DNA of 64,000 nucleotides from Butyrivibrio sp. NC2007 (GCF_000421405.1 NZ_ATWY01000011.1:62001-126000), one strand, 5' to 3'; positions 50,536-60,005 are shown, counted from the first letter of the stretch. The notes: generated by a model from the letters alone, not told the origin. Made by a program: numbers and translations.

Positions 50536-52101
50536 TTACCAGCTCTTTTCATCCGGAAGAACTTCAAGTGATGGATCAATCGGCTCCTCGTTAAATACTG
50601 TCCTCATGAAGGAGTTGATCTGATCACGAACGCCCTGGCGGGAGATGATACGTGGATCGAAGAGGTCGTGGGATACCCAGACAAGAGGGATACCCTTTTC
50701 ACGGGCCTTTTCTTCGAAGAGACCATGCATTCCATCGAGGGCCTTGCAGCTCATGTGCTCCCAGAGGATAACCATGTCTGCGTTGAACATCTCAACAAAC
50801 TCCCAGAGCTCATCAAGAAGAACCTTGTAACCGCCGTGGGTTCTGTTTCTCATGATCATGTTCTCAGTAAGCCATGCCATATCGTAGATGGCCTGTTCTC
50901 TGTTCTCGGGAGTGTCCTCGGTGACAAGCTTCTTGGTGGATACCATTGAAAGCATATCTGTAAGAGGAACAATACCCCAGCAGTTAAGGAGCCATACCAG
51001 GAAGTCCATGTAGTAGTGGGACTGAACGCCCCAAACGATAGCACGGTGTCTGTATTCCTTGGCTGCCATTTTCTTTTTTGCATAAGCCTGACGAGCAAGT
51101 TTGGTTATCTTTTTATCTGCCTTCTCGAAGGCTGCAACTCTTCCGCAGATGGCCATGTAGTTGGTCTCTGTGTAGAGAGCAAGGTTTGAACCAAATACCT
51201 GAGGGTAAGGAGTACGGTTCATTTCAAGCCACTCCTGACGGCACTCGGTTGCGTAGTTAACACGCTTTGCACACTCAAAGTATGCCTTCCAGTCCCATTT
51301 AACGCCGGTGTGCTTCTCGATGAAGGCGATGGCGTTTCTGATCTCCTGAGCAGCATATTCCTGAACGTCATCCTCTCTGTGACGAAGAGGAGCAGCAAGC
51401 TGGAATACAGGGATTCCATTCTCCTTCTCAAGACGCTGGGAGATTACACCGTTACCAAGAAGTGAACCGTCGCAGGTTGTGTTGCATTGGATAGCGCATG
51501 CACCAAGGATCGGAGCATCATCGTCTATGGAAACACCTGCCTCAGCCTCGGGCATGGGGCATACGTCTCCGGCAAGACCGTATTCCTGAGCCACATCGAT
51601 ATAGTGGCATGCAGCGTACTGATTAAGGAGAACCGATACATAGGTGGAAGGAGTTTCTCTTGAGAGACATTTAAGAGTGGGGAAGCCCATCATTACAGCT
51701 GTCATCTCGTTTTCGTCAACAAGAACCACCTTATCTGAAAACTTCTTGTCATTGCCGATCCTGCGATCACCCCTAAAGAGTGAGTCAAGGAGCTTGGCTA
51801 CGTCGTCGATAACAAGGTCCTGCTCCTCGTGACAGATACGCAGGTACTCGCCTCTAAGACCTTGTGTATGTCTGTCAACCATCATGGGAACTGCCAGGTA
51901 GTTGGCCATCCAGCGATATCTGAACATGGCCTTTACATTTCTTGGCTTCAAGACGAATTTACCAAGTGTCATCATGATCTTAAGCCATCTTGAATAGTCG
52001 TACATTGTGTCCGCAAGTCCGCGCCATTCACGTCTTTTTCTGACCAGGGATCCCTCTTTATAAAAATCACCGAGCCTGTCGGCGCCAATCTCTTTAGCCA
52101 T
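50536..52101 (-). CDS. 2-hydroxyacyl-CoA dehydratase family protein (larger subunit)
   Basis: 521 residues of the HgdA/HgdB/FldB-type [4Fe-4S] protein family, which removes water from 2-hydroxyacyl-CoA or catalyses related radical reductions after electron injection by an ATPase activator. Candidate cluster cysteines lie in the segments QYAACHYIDVA, GDVCPMPEAEAG, CAIQCNTTCDG and EHMSCKALDG. ATG 52101 follows GAGG and overlaps the partner gene; GTG 52110 and ATG 52107 are alternatives. No activator gene (HgdC type, with a GxGS ASKHA motif) is adjacent, so the partner and substrate are unknown. The length is above the usual 380-430 for this family. Confidence 0.85.
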   Translation of the reverse strand: MAKEIGADRLGDFYKEGSLVRKRREWRGLADTMYDYSRWLKIMMTLGKFVLKPRNVKAMFRYRWMANYLAVPMMVDRHTQGLRGEYLRICHEEQDLVIDDVAKLLDSLFRGDRRIGNDKKFSDKVVLVDENEMTAVMMGFPTLKCLSRETPSTYVSVLLNQYAACHYIDVAQEYGLAGDVCPMPEAEAGVSIDDDAPILGACAIQCNTTCDGSLLGNGVISQRLEKENGIPVFQLAAPLRHREDDVQEYAAQEIRNAIAFIEKHTGVKWDWKAYFECAKRVNYATECRQEWLEMNRTPYPQVFGSNLALYTETNYMAICGRVAAFEKADKKITKLARQAYAKKKMAAKEYRHRAIVWGVQSHYYMDFLVWLLNCWGIVPLTDMLSMVSTKKLVTEDTPENREQAIYDMAWLTENMIMRNRTHGGYKVLLDELWEFVEMFNADMVILWEHMSCKALDGMHGLFEEKAREKGIPLVWVSHDLFDPRIISRQGVRDQINSFMRTVFNEEPIDPSLEVLPDEKSW

Positions 52102-53296
52102 TTGCATCACCTCGCTGAATCTTTTTAATCTCTATGCTCTCGACAAAGGCCTGTACTCTGGTGGTCATCTGTCCGGATACACCTATGCTGTAAGGCCTGT
52201 CAACTGAAAGAACAGGATAGCCGTAAGTGTTTCTGAGGATAGTTGAACCCATCATCTTTTCATAAGCCCATGGGTCGCAGAATTTCATCTGCTGGTAGAT
52301 AATGCCGTCGGCTTTATATTCCTTGGCAAGCTCATCCACGTAGATCCTGCGGTGATCCATTTTGTCAGTGTTCATGTAGCGAGGGCATTCACCTCTGTTC
52401 ATATAAGCTCTGCAGATCTGAGTAAGAGGATCTTCCTCATCGTTTAAAATGATAGGATTTCTGCCCGGAAGAGAGCCGTAGCAGAAACGGTCGGCACATA
52501 CATAGGCGCCGGCGTCCTCAATGAGCTTAACAAAGTCTGTGTCGTCAACTTCAGAGCCTACAACAAGTACCCTTGCCCTGAAAGCATTCTTCTCATCAGG
52601 CTCGCGGGTCTTTAATTCCTCTAAAGTCTCTTCGAGCTTATCCAGTAAAAGATATTTAGGAGCAACATAGGTTGCCAGAGTGATCACATTAAATTCATAG
52701 CCGGTGATACGTGGATTTTCTTCCTTCCTGAAATCACCTATTGCACGGATCAGCTCGCATACGCGGTTGTGATCTGCTATGGCTTTCCTGATAGCCTCAT
52801 CGGAAATATCGATGCCGTATTTCTCGCTAAGCGGCTTTAAAATATGGTTTCTGCACTGAACTACATAGAGATTAAGACCGTTGTCATCGGCCTTCATGGG
52901 AATCTCCATATACTCGAAAAAGAACTTGTCCTTACCCTTGCCAAGAGTATTAAGAAGTTCCATGTTCTCTATGCAGCGATTCATCATAGAGCAGCCGTCC
53001 GGAGTAATTACCGCGTCAGCAAAATTATAGCCTCCTTCAATGGCGCGCTCTAAAAGAGCACGGCTGTATTCGCATAGAAAGCTTGTCATGTAGTAAGTGG
53101 AGATGTCCAAGGATCCTGTCCTTGGTGCACGGAGACGTGCGGAAAAACACCCCGGAAGATTAAGTAGTGGTTCGGGAGTGTTTTCGCAGGCGTAGGCAAC
53201 ACAAATATTGCCATCTGCCTGTGCTTTTTGAACCAGCTCATTGTTTGCCTCAAGGAGCAGATTCTCGAAGAAAATCAGATGTTTTAAGTCTTTCAC
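52094..53296 (-). CDS. 2-hydroxyacyl-CoA dehydratase family protein (smaller subunit)
   Basis: 400-residue member of the same family as the next gene in the operon. Possible Fe-S ligands lie in CEYSRALLERA, DGCSMMNRCIENM, and MKFCDPWAYEKM near the C-terminus. RVLVVGSEVDDTDFVKLIEDAGAYV is the Rossmann-like part typical of HgdB/BcrB proteins. The start is GTG 53296 behind GGGGAAATA. Its stop overlaps the start of the larger subunit, so the two are coupled and probably form a heterodimer. The substrate is not determined. A benzoyl-CoA-reductase-like or unassigned reductive role is also possible. Confidence 0.87.
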   Translation of the reverse strand: MKDLKHLIFFENLLLEANNELVQKAQADGNICVAYACENTPEPLLNLPGCFSARLRAPRTGSLDISTYYMTSFLCEYSRALLERAIEGGYNFADAVITPDGCSMMNRCIENMELLNTLGKGKDKFFFEYMEIPMKADDNGLNLYVVQCRNHILKPLSEKYGIDISDEAIRKAIADHNRVCELIRAIGDFRKEENPRITGYEFNVITLATYVAPKYLLLDKLEETLEELKTREPDEKNAFRARVLVVGSEVDDTDFVKLIEDAGAYVCADRFCYGSLPGRNPIILNDEEDPLTQICRAYMNRGECPRYMNTDKMDHRRIYVDELAKEYKADGIIYQQMKFCDPWAYEKMMGSTILRNTYGYPVLSVDRPYSIGVSGQMTTRVQAFVESIEIKKIQRGDANG

Positions 53297-53333
53297 TATT
53301 TCCCCTACCTTCTTATTAATTATTTATAAAATA

Positions 53334-53380
53334 AGTCTAATAGAATAGGGAAAATATGTCAATTAATAGTGCATTTGCAC
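53334..53380. promoter_or_regulatory. Divergent promoter region of the dehydratase operon and FapA gene
   Basis: Minus strand: TTGACA (53362-53357), 17-base spacer, TAGACT (53339-53334), a good promoter for the dehydratase operon. Just beyond is the short palindrome GTGCATTTGCAC (53369-53380), a possible operator shared by both directions. On the plus strand TATAAT at 53393-53398 may serve the FapA gene, without a clear -35. The whole gap is 53297-53437. Confidence 0.55.
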
Positions 53381-53437
53381 GATATATTGATTTATAATAT
53401 AAGGTAGTATCGATAACTGGACCGTCTTGAGGTATCT

Positions 53438-55957
53438 ATGGCAAATTTAAGTTACGAAAGTACTGCTTCAAGTTCATATTCGGGACTGGATGTCTTTAGT
53501 GGAAACTCCTATGAGAATGAATTAAAGCTCTGTCAGGAGATGGGAGCCGATGTACAAAAGCTTAAGTCCCTTCATTTCAATACACTTCAGCTTTCGGAGA
53601 TAAGAAAAGGCTTGTCCGATAAGCTCGATGTAAGCAAATACATGGATCCAAATCTTTCATGGGGTGCCATGGAGGAGATACGCCTTGAGATGTATCAGGG
53701 CATAGATATGTCTTCTTACAGAGAGCAGGGCTTTGATACAACTCAGCTTTCGCAGATAAGAGAGGGCCTTGTCGCCGGAATCGATGTTACTCCCTATGCC
53801 AAAAAAGTATATTTTGCTGACCAGATGCGTGAGATCAGACGCGGTCTGACAAAGGGAAGCGAAGTTCCCATCATTTTCTATCAGGATCCTGCCTTTGATG
53901 CGCTTCAGATGAGAGAGATCAGAAAAGGTCTCCAGGCGGGTATTGATATATCTCATTATGCCCATGTGACCATGCCATATCTGAAGATGAGAGCCATAAG
54001 AACGAGCGCTGAGGATGGCCTTGTTTTTGAACAGAAGGATATCGACAGATACAATGCCGGCATTCTGAATCAGATGCACAAGGCATATTTGGACAAGGTT
54101 GATATTTCAAAATATATAGCACGGAAATTTGATGCAGAACAGCTTGAAGAGGTGAGAATCGCCATAAAGAAAGGCCTTCCCATCGATAAATACATCACTG
54201 ATGATATGAGAGGCGATACCATCAGAGAAATCAGGATCGGCCTTGAAAACGGCGTTGATGTCAAGCAGTATGCAGATGTTGCTTACGGCTGGCAACAGAT
54301 GTATGAGATGCGTATCGGTCTTGAGCATCAGTTAGACATAAAGCCGTATTGCAAGCCTTTATATCAGGCTGATCAGATGAGAGAGATAAGACTTGGTCTT
54401 GAGGAGAGCCTTGATGTATCCAAGTTCTCATCTCTGATGTACACAGCAAGAGATATGCGCCGCATACGTCAGAGTATGCTTGCTGAAAATATAGGTGGCA
54501 AAAAAGGCGAAAGCATTGATCAGAAAGCTGAAGCTTCACCTGTATCTCCCAGCAGAATAACCGGTGAAGACGCCTTTGTTAATGATATGCTTGAGCACCG
54601 TGACACCTACCTCAACTTTGAGGAGGGTAACATGATGTGCTTCCTTACTTTGCCTGAAAGAATGGATGGCAGAAAATATACTGAGGAGATTATCTTTAAG
54701 TTCCTTGAAAAAGCCAAGGTTATCTATGGCGTAGACAAGGAAGCGGTAAAGAAAATAGGCCGTGAAGGTAAGCCGGTCATAAGAGCTTTAGTAGCTGCAG
54801 GAATGGAGGTTGTCAACGGACGTAACGGATACTACGAGTACTTCTTTGATACTTCCGAGGAACTTGAGCCGGAGCTTCTTAAGGACGGAACCTGTGACCT
54901 TGATAAGATGAAATGTCTGCAGCCTGTAAAGGTTGGAGATAAGATAGCTGAATACCACAAAGCCACCAAGGGAACTGACGGATACGATGTATTCGGCAAT
55001 TACATAAAGGCAATTCCGGGAAAAGAGATACCAATCCTCAAAGGTACCGGCTTTATGATCATGAACGACAGAATAAGTTATGTCGCAACTTATACCGGAG
55101 CTATACGTATGGTAGAAGGAAAAGTTGAGATAACCAAGCTCATGGTGGTTCAGGAAGTAAAGATAACGGACAAGAAGATCAAGTATGACGGTACAGTCTT
55201 TGTAGTCGGAGATGTCTTTTCTGGAAGTGAGATAGAGGCAACGGGAGATGTGATCGTAGGTGGACATCTTGAGAGCTCAACTGTTGTTTCCGGCGGAGAA
55301 GTTGTCATAAAGGGCGGAGTGACCTGTCCGATTCGAGGCGGAATCACTGCAAAGGGCGATGTATGTGCCAAGTATTTTGAAGGCGCTACAATCAGCGGAG
55401 AGAATATTTCCGCCAACTACTTCATCAACTGTAAGGTTGAAGCAAGAGGCTATGTAAAGACCTACGGAAGAGTCGGCATGATCTACGGCGGAACCATTAA
55501 CTGTATTTACGGAATAGAAGCAGCATCCGTGGGTAATAAGTCAGGAGCCAGAACCATCATCAACCTTGGTGTAAACTCCGGTATCCTTTCAAAATACAAT
55601 AATGCTCAGAAGAGTATAGTCAGAGAAGTTGAGCAGCTGGAGACTTTGAACACCGAGAAGGAGAGGCTAAAGGAACTCGGAGCCGGAAACCGTGAGCTTA
55701 TGCAGTGGAAGGTCAAGATAAATGCAGCCGTAGCTTCCAAAGAGACCAGGATAAGAGAGCTGAAGGCTGAGATAGCATCTCTTGAAGAGGAGATAAACAA
55801 GAGTAACGGAGCAAGCGCTGTTATCACTGAGATGGCCTATGCAAATACCATATTTGTCATCTCGGGTGTTATCTACAGGCTTGAGAGCGACAGAAAAACT
55901 TATGACAAGATGATATTCAAGGCGGATGCCAAGAAAGAAAATATTATAGTTTTATAA
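53438..55957 (+). CDS. FapA (DUF342) domain protein with N-terminal 26-residue tandem repeats
   Basis: 839 residues in three parts. Residues 45-350 are about twelve repeats of roughly 26 residues, with consensus QMREIRxGLxxGxDVSxYA. Residues about 385-700 are a FapA/DUF342 domain with a beta-helix rich in GGEVVIKGG, GGITAKGDV and AEARGYVKTYG-like turns. Residues about 715-795 are a coiled coil (EQLETLNTEKERLKEL, RIRELKAEIASLEEEI). No signal peptide or membrane segment. FapA proteins are linked to flagella and cell-pole control in some bacteria. No flagellar genes are near here, and the function of this fusion is unknown. Probably monocistronic. Confidence 0.85.
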   Translation: MANLSYESTASSSYSGLDVFSGNSYENELKLCQEMGADVQKLKSLHFNTLQLSEIRKGLSDKLDVSKYMDPNLSWGAMEEIRLEMYQGIDMSSYREQGFDTTQLSQIREGLVAGIDVTPYAKKVYFADQMREIRRGLTKGSEVPIIFYQDPAFDALQMREIRKGLQAGIDISHYAHVTMPYLKMRAIRTSAEDGLVFEQKDIDRYNAGILNQMHKAYLDKVDISKYIARKFDAEQLEEVRIAIKKGLPIDKYITDDMRGDTIREIRIGLENGVDVKQYADVAYGWQQMYEMRIGLEHQLDIKPYCKPLYQADQMREIRLGLEESLDVSKFSSLMYTARDMRRIRQSMLAENIGGKKGESIDQKAEASPVSPSRITGEDAFVNDMLEHRDTYLNFEEGNMMCFLTLPERMDGRKYTEEIIFKFLEKAKVIYGVDKEAVKKIGREGKPVIRALVAAGMEVVNGRNGYYEYFFDTSEELEPELLKDGTCDLDKMKCLQPVKVGDKIAEYHKATKGTDGYDVFGNYIKAIPGKEIPILKGTGFMIMNDRISYVATYTGAIRMVEGKVEITKLMVVQEVKITDKKIKYDGTVFVVGDVFSGSEIEATGDVIVGGHLESSTVVSGGEVVIKGGVTCPIRGGITAKGDVCAKYFEGATISGENISANYFINCKVEARGYVKTYGRVGMIYGGTINCIYGIEAASVGNKSGARTIINLGVNSGILSKYNNAQKSIVREVEQLETLNTEKERLKELGAGNRELMQWKVKINAAVASKETRIRELKAEIASLEEEINKSNGASAVITEMAYANTIFVISGVIYRLESDRKTYDKMIFKADAKKENIIVL
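53570..54487 (+). repeat. Tandem 78-base coding repeats (12 x 26 residues)
   Basis: Repeat units start near residues 51, 77, 103, 129, 157, 183, 211, 235, 261, 287, 313 and 339, mostly exactly 26 apart. Each holds a helix with (Q/M)xxIRxGL and then (G)xDVSxYA. Units 6 and 7 are the most divergent. DNA identity between units is low, so this is an old protein repeat and not a recent DNA expansion. Confidence 0.85.
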
Positions 55958-55976
55958 GGCCGATTGTAAAAAAACG

Positions 55977-56008
55977 TACTGCCGCAGGTGACTGTGGCAG
56001 TATTTTTT
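55977..56008 (+). terminator. Rho-independent terminator after the FapA gene
   Basis: An 11-pair stem TACTGCCGCAG / CTGTGGCAGTA with one wobble, loop GTGA, and six T. Confidence 0.92.
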
Positions 56009-56033
56009 GTGAAAAAGAGCGATTGTTTAGGAC

Positions 56034-56062
56034 TTGATTGTATGTTAAGTTTGGATTATAAT
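56034..56062 (+). promoter_or_regulatory. Promoter for argH-asd
   Basis: TTGATT, an exact 17-base spacer, and consensus TATAAT (56057-56062), 39 bases before argH. No ARG-box-like site was evident. Confidence 0.75.
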
Positions 56063-56101
56063 TTTTGAGACTTTAACACATCACAGTAATGGAGGCAACA
56101 T

Positions 56102-57490
56102 ATGGCACAGCTTTGGGGTGGAAGATTTACAGGCAGCATCAATGAACTGGCGTGGACTTTCAACGCATCAATTACCTTCGATCAGAGGTTTCTGGAGGTG
56201 GACGTAAGAGGAAGCAAGGCGCATGCCACTATGCTTGCCAAACAGGGAATAATATCGGAAGAGGAGAAAGATGCCATTATTTGCGGACTTGATGCAATCC
56301 TTTCCGATGTCAGAGATGGTAAACTTGAGATAACAGATAAGTATGAGGATATCCATAGCTTCCTGGAGGCTAATCTGATAGACAGGATTGGTGATGCCGG
56401 CAAGAAGGTACATACAGGAAGAAGCCGTAATGATCAGGTAGCTCTTGATATGAGGCTCTACTGCAGGGGTGAGGTCGAAAACACTGCAAATCTCCTGGAA
56501 GAGATGCTTAAGTGCCTTAGCAGTATCATGAAGGATAACCTTGAGACTTATATGCCGGGATTTACTCATCTTCAGAAGGCACAGCCCGTAACACTTGCGC
56601 ACCATCTCGGTGCATATTTTGAGATGTTTAAAAGAGACCTTCTTCGCATGAAGGATATCTATAAGAGAATGAACTACTGTCCGCTTGGAGCCGGAGCTCT
56701 TGCAGGAACAACATATCCTTTGGACAGGGATTATGTTGCAGAGCTTCTTGATTTTGAGGGACCTACCCTTAACAGTATGGATTCCGTATCGGACAGGGAT
56801 TACCTGATAGAGTATATGTCAGCTCTTTCAACAATAATGATGCACTTATCAAGGCTTTCCGAGGAAATCATCATCTGGAACTCCAACGAGTACAGATTTG
56901 TGGAGATAGATGATGCCTACTCGACAGGAAGCAGCATCATGCCACAGAAAAAGAACCCTGATATCGCAGAGCTTGTAAGAGGTAAGACCGGAAGAGTATA
57001 CGGCGATCTTATGAGCCTTCTTACCACAATGAAGGGAATACCACTTGCTTATAACAAGGATATGCAGGAGGACAAAGAGGCAGCTTTTGATGCCATGGAT
57101 ACAGTAAGAAACTGCCTTACACTCTTTACCGATATGCTTGCAACTCTGAAGTTCAACAAGGACAACATGGAAAAGAGTGCAACAAAGGGCTTTACCAATG
57201 CAACAGATGCGGCAGACTATCTTGTAAACAAGGGAATGCCATTCAGAGATGCACATTCGGTCATCGGAAGACTGGTTCTTGCCTGCATCGACAAGGGATG
57301 TGCAATTGATGATCTGTCTCTTTCAGAGCTTAAGGAGTTCTCAGAGCTCTTTGATGAGGATATATTTGATGCAATTTCTCTTAAGACCTGTGTCGAAAAG
57401 AGACTTACAGTCGGAGCACCAAGCCCTGATGTTATGAAAAAAGTAATTGAAGCGAACGATGAATTTCTGTCATCTTTTAGCTTTAAATAA
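56102..57490 (+). CDS. argH: Argininosuccinate lyase
   Basis: Splits argininosuccinate into arginine and fumarate. The 462-residue fumarase-superfamily enzyme has WGGRFTGSINELAWTFNASI, HTGRSRNDQVALDMRLY, GFTHLQKAQPVTLAHHL with the catalytic His, and the signature loop STGSSIMPQKKNPD with the catalytic Ser. ATG 56102 follows TGGAGG. argG is not adjacent. It is followed 33 bases later by asd, so two aspartate-linked pathways appear cotranscribed. Confidence 0.98.
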   Translation: MAQLWGGRFTGSINELAWTFNASITFDQRFLEVDVRGSKAHATMLAKQGIISEEEKDAIICGLDAILSDVRDGKLEITDKYEDIHSFLEANLIDRIGDAGKKVHTGRSRNDQVALDMRLYCRGEVENTANLLEEMLKCLSSIMKDNLETYMPGFTHLQKAQPVTLAHHLGAYFEMFKRDLLRMKDIYKRMNYCPLGAGALAGTTYPLDRDYVAELLDFEGPTLNSMDSVSDRDYLIEYMSALSTIMMHLSRLSEEIIIWNSNEYRFVEIDDAYSTGSSIMPQKKNPDIAELVRGKTGRVYGDLMSLLTTMKGIPLAYNKDMQEDKEAAFDAMDTVRNCLTLFTDMLATLKFNKDNMEKSATKGFTNATDAADYLVNKGMPFRDAHSVIGRLVLACIDKGCAIDDLSLSELKEFSELFDEDIFDAISLKTCVEKRLTVGAPSPDVMKKVIEANDEFLSSFSFK

Positions 57491-57523
57491 AAAGAAAAAA
57501 GGAATATGAGAGGAGTAACTATT

Positions 57524-58609
57524 ATGAGCGACAAGTTAAAAGTAGCGGTTCTTGGCGGAACCGGAATGGTTGGACAGAGGTTTATCTCAATTATTGAGAA
57601 TCACCCTTGGTTTGAGGTTACTACAATTGCAGCAAGCCCTCGCAGCGCCGGCAAGACCTATGAAGAGTCAGTTGGTTCAAGATGGAAAATGGAAACACCT
57701 ATGCCTGATTCTGTAAAGAACATCGTTATCAAGGATGTCACAGATGTTAAGGCTGTTTCTGAGAACGTTGATTTTGTTCTTTCAGCTGTAAACATGTCTA
57801 AGGACGAGATCAAGGCTATCGAGGAAGAGTACGCTAAGACTGAGACACCTGTAGTATCAAACAACTCAGCTCACAGATGGACTCCTGACGTACCTATGAT
57901 CATTCCTGAGATCAACCCTGAGCACATGGATGTTATCGAGTTCCAGAAAAAGAGACTTGGAACATCAAAGGGCTTTATCGCAGTTAAGCCCAACTGCTCA
58001 ATCCAGAGCTACACACCCGCTCTTACAGCATGGAAGGAGTTTGAGCCCTATGAGGTAGTTGCTACAACCTATCAGGCTATTTCAGGTGCAGGCAAGAACT
58101 TTGAGGAGTGGCCCGAGATGGTAGGAAACGTAATTCCTTTCATTTCAGGTGAGGAAGAGAAGTCAGAGAAAGAGCCTCTTCGTATCTGGGGTAAGGTAGA
58201 GAACGGCGTTATCGTTCCTGCTGATGATGTAAAGATCACATGCCAGTGCATCAGGATCCCTGTTCTTTACGGACACACAGCTGCAGCTTTCGTTAAATTC
58301 AAGAAGAACCCTACCAAGGAGCAGCTCATTGAGAAGCTTGAGAGCTTTAAGGGACTTCCTCAGGAGCTTGGTCTTCCAAGTGCTCCCAAGCAGTTTATCC
58401 AGTATATGCAGGATGATAACAGACCTCAGATCACTCTTGACGTTAACTATGAGAACGGTATGGGAGTAAGCATCGGAAGAATTCGTGAGGATTCTATCTA
58501 CGATTGGAAGTTTGTAGGTCTTTCACACAACACACTGCGTGGAGCAGCAGGCGGTGCAGTAGAGTGTGCAGAGCTTCTTAAGGCCAGCGGATATATCAAC
58601 AAAAAATAA
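57524..58609 (+). CDS. asd: Aspartate-semialdehyde dehydrogenase
   Basis: NADPH-dependent reduction of aspartyl phosphate to the semialdehyde, the branch point for lysine, threonine and methionine. The 361-residue protein has the nucleotide site VLGGTGMVGQRF, the catalytic Cys in KPNCSIQSY, the substrate region SGAGKNFEEWPEM, and IRIPVLYGHTAA. The sequence style matches the archaeal/fungal branch of the family more than the E. coli one. ATG 57524 follows AGAGGAG; the frame from 57506 is not needed. It is in an operon with argH and possibly the following ATPase-like gene (19 bases on). Confidence 0.95.
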   Translation: MSDKLKVAVLGGTGMVGQRFISIIENHPWFEVTTIAASPRSAGKTYEESVGSRWKMETPMPDSVKNIVIKDVTDVKAVSENVDFVLSAVNMSKDEIKAIEEEYAKTETPVVSNNSAHRWTPDVPMIIPEINPEHMDVIEFQKKRLGTSKGFIAVKPNCSIQSYTPALTAWKEFEPYEVVATTYQAISGAGKNFEEWPEMVGNVIPFISGEEEKSEKEPLRIWGKVENGVIVPADDVKITCQCIRIPVLYGHTAAAFVKFKKNPTKEQLIEKLESFKGLPQELGLPSAPKQFIQYMQDDNRPQITLDVNYENGMGVSIGRIREDSIYDWKFVGLSHNTLRGAAGGAVECAELLKASGYINKK

Positions 58610-58628
58610 TTCATGTAAAGTGAACGTT

Positions 58629-60005
58629 ATGGAAGAGATAAGAAAAATCGATCTGGCGTTTTTAAACAGATACTACGACAGTGGGCGCTCTAACATTCTT
58701 GTGGTTTACGGCCACAGGAATGTGGAGCAGAACTCGCTGCTCTTTAAATTCATTGAGAACAGAAGAAGTGTCTTTTACACTGCAAGGAGTGTCTCGAGCA
58801 GGGAGCAGATAAAGCTCTGGGAAAAAGAGCTGATGGAAACAAAGAGCAGCCTTTCAGAGAATCCCACCTACACAGAGATATTTGATCTTGCTATAGGAAG
58901 CGCGGGGAGAAACCCCGTGATCTTCGTCATTAAGAATTTCGAGTACATAATCAAATCATCGGATAGCTTTATGAAGGAGCTGGTAGGCTTTGTTGAGAAG
59001 AACGGCAAGTACAGACAGATCCTTGTTCTTCTTGTAAGCAGTGACGTGTCCTGGGTTGAGAACAACATGGTACAGAGCCTTGGCTCTTTGTCCACATCCC
59101 TTGCGGGATTCAGGAAGATAAAGCCCCTTCCTTTTTCGGAGATGAGAAGCTACTTCAAAAACATGCCCTACAGGGATGCGGTGCTTACATACTCTGTTTT
59201 GGGCGGACAGACACTCCTTTGGAGATACTTTGATGATTCCCTTTCTTTTAAGGAGAATGTGTGCAAGAACATTCTTGATCCGGGATCATTTCTTTACGGG
59301 GAGGCACTTCGCCTAACCGAATACAGCTTAAGAGAGACATCCGTCTATCATACCCTGCTTTCGGAGATGGCAAAGGGCGCCAATAAGCTCAATGACATTT
59401 ATCATGCAACAGGCTTTTCAAGAGCCAAGATTTCAGTTTATCTAAAGACCCTTATCCATCATGATTTTGCTTATAAGGCATACTCGTTCGGAAATGCCGG
59501 AAGAGAAAATGTTATGAAGGGTGTCTATAAGATTTTGGACCCTCTGCTTGACTTTTACTTCAGGTTCATATTCCCGAATGAGAGCAGTTTATTACAGATG
59601 CCTGCCGACAAATTTTATGATATATTTATATCTGCAGGAATTCAAAATTATGCCGGTGAGCACTTTAAGAGCGTCTGCCGTGAGTACATTCTAAGGCTCG
59701 AGGAGAGAGGTCTTTTCCCCTTTGAGATCGGTGATGAGGGCGAGTGGATAGGCAAGGAAGGAACCATTGACATAATAGCTCAGAGTGATATGGGAGATAC
59801 TGCCTTAGGGCTTTGTTCGTGGCAGAAACAGATAACCCATGCAGATCTTGATCAGCTTGAATACTGCGCAAAAAAAGCAAGACTTGAGGGAGATGTTATC
59901 TATCTCTTTTCCACAGCAGGCTTTGATGACTGGATCGTTGATGCGTCTCTAAAGCCCGGCAGTAAGCTTAGGCTGATAGGGATAGATGAGCTGACGAATG
60001 GCTAA
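58629..60005 (+). CDS. AAA/DUF234-type ATPase-like protein with degenerate P-loop
   Basis: 458 residues. The N-terminal AAA-like domain (about 15-240) resembles the archaeal-ATPase group found in many bacteria. Where LYGRRRVGKTSLL is usual, it reads VYGHRNVEQNSLLFKF, lacking the P-loop Lys and Thr. VIFVIKNFEYII stands at the Walker B place, with Asn in place of Asp. A winged-helix part follows (DIYHATGFSRAKISVYLKTL), then a DUF234-like C-terminal region (LDPLLDFYFRFIFPN). ATP hydrolysis is therefore doubtful. ATG 58629 has only a weak ribosome binding site. Its stop overlaps the topB start, so the two are coupled. Confidence 0.8.
   Translation: MEEIRKIDLAFLNRYYDSGRSNILVVYGHRNVEQNSLLFKFIENRRSVFYTARSVSSREQIKLWEKELMETKSSLSENPTYTEIFDLAIGSAGRNPVIFVIKNFEYIIKSSDSFMKELVGFVEKNGKYRQILVLLVSSDVSWVENNMVQSLGSLSTSLAGFRKIKPLPFSEMRSYFKNMPYRDAVLTYSVLGGQTLLWRYFDDSLSFKENVCKNILDPGSFLYGEALRLTEYSLRETSVYHTLLSEMAKGANKLNDIYHATGFSRAKISVYLKTLIHHDFAYKAYSFGNAGRENVMKGVYKILDPLLDFYFRFIFPNESSLLQMPADKFYDIFISAGIQNYAGEHFKSVCREYILRLEERGLFPFEIGDEGEWIGKEGTIDIIAQSDMGDTALGLCSWQKQITHADLDQLEYCAKKARLEGDVIYLFSTAGFDDWIVDASLKPGSKLRLIGIDELTNG

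Noticed and set aside
53570..54487. Periodic signal considered as a CRISPR or DNA tandem repeat
   Set aside because: The period (78 bases) is conserved only at protein level, DNA units differ, and the frame is open throughout; it encodes protein repeats.
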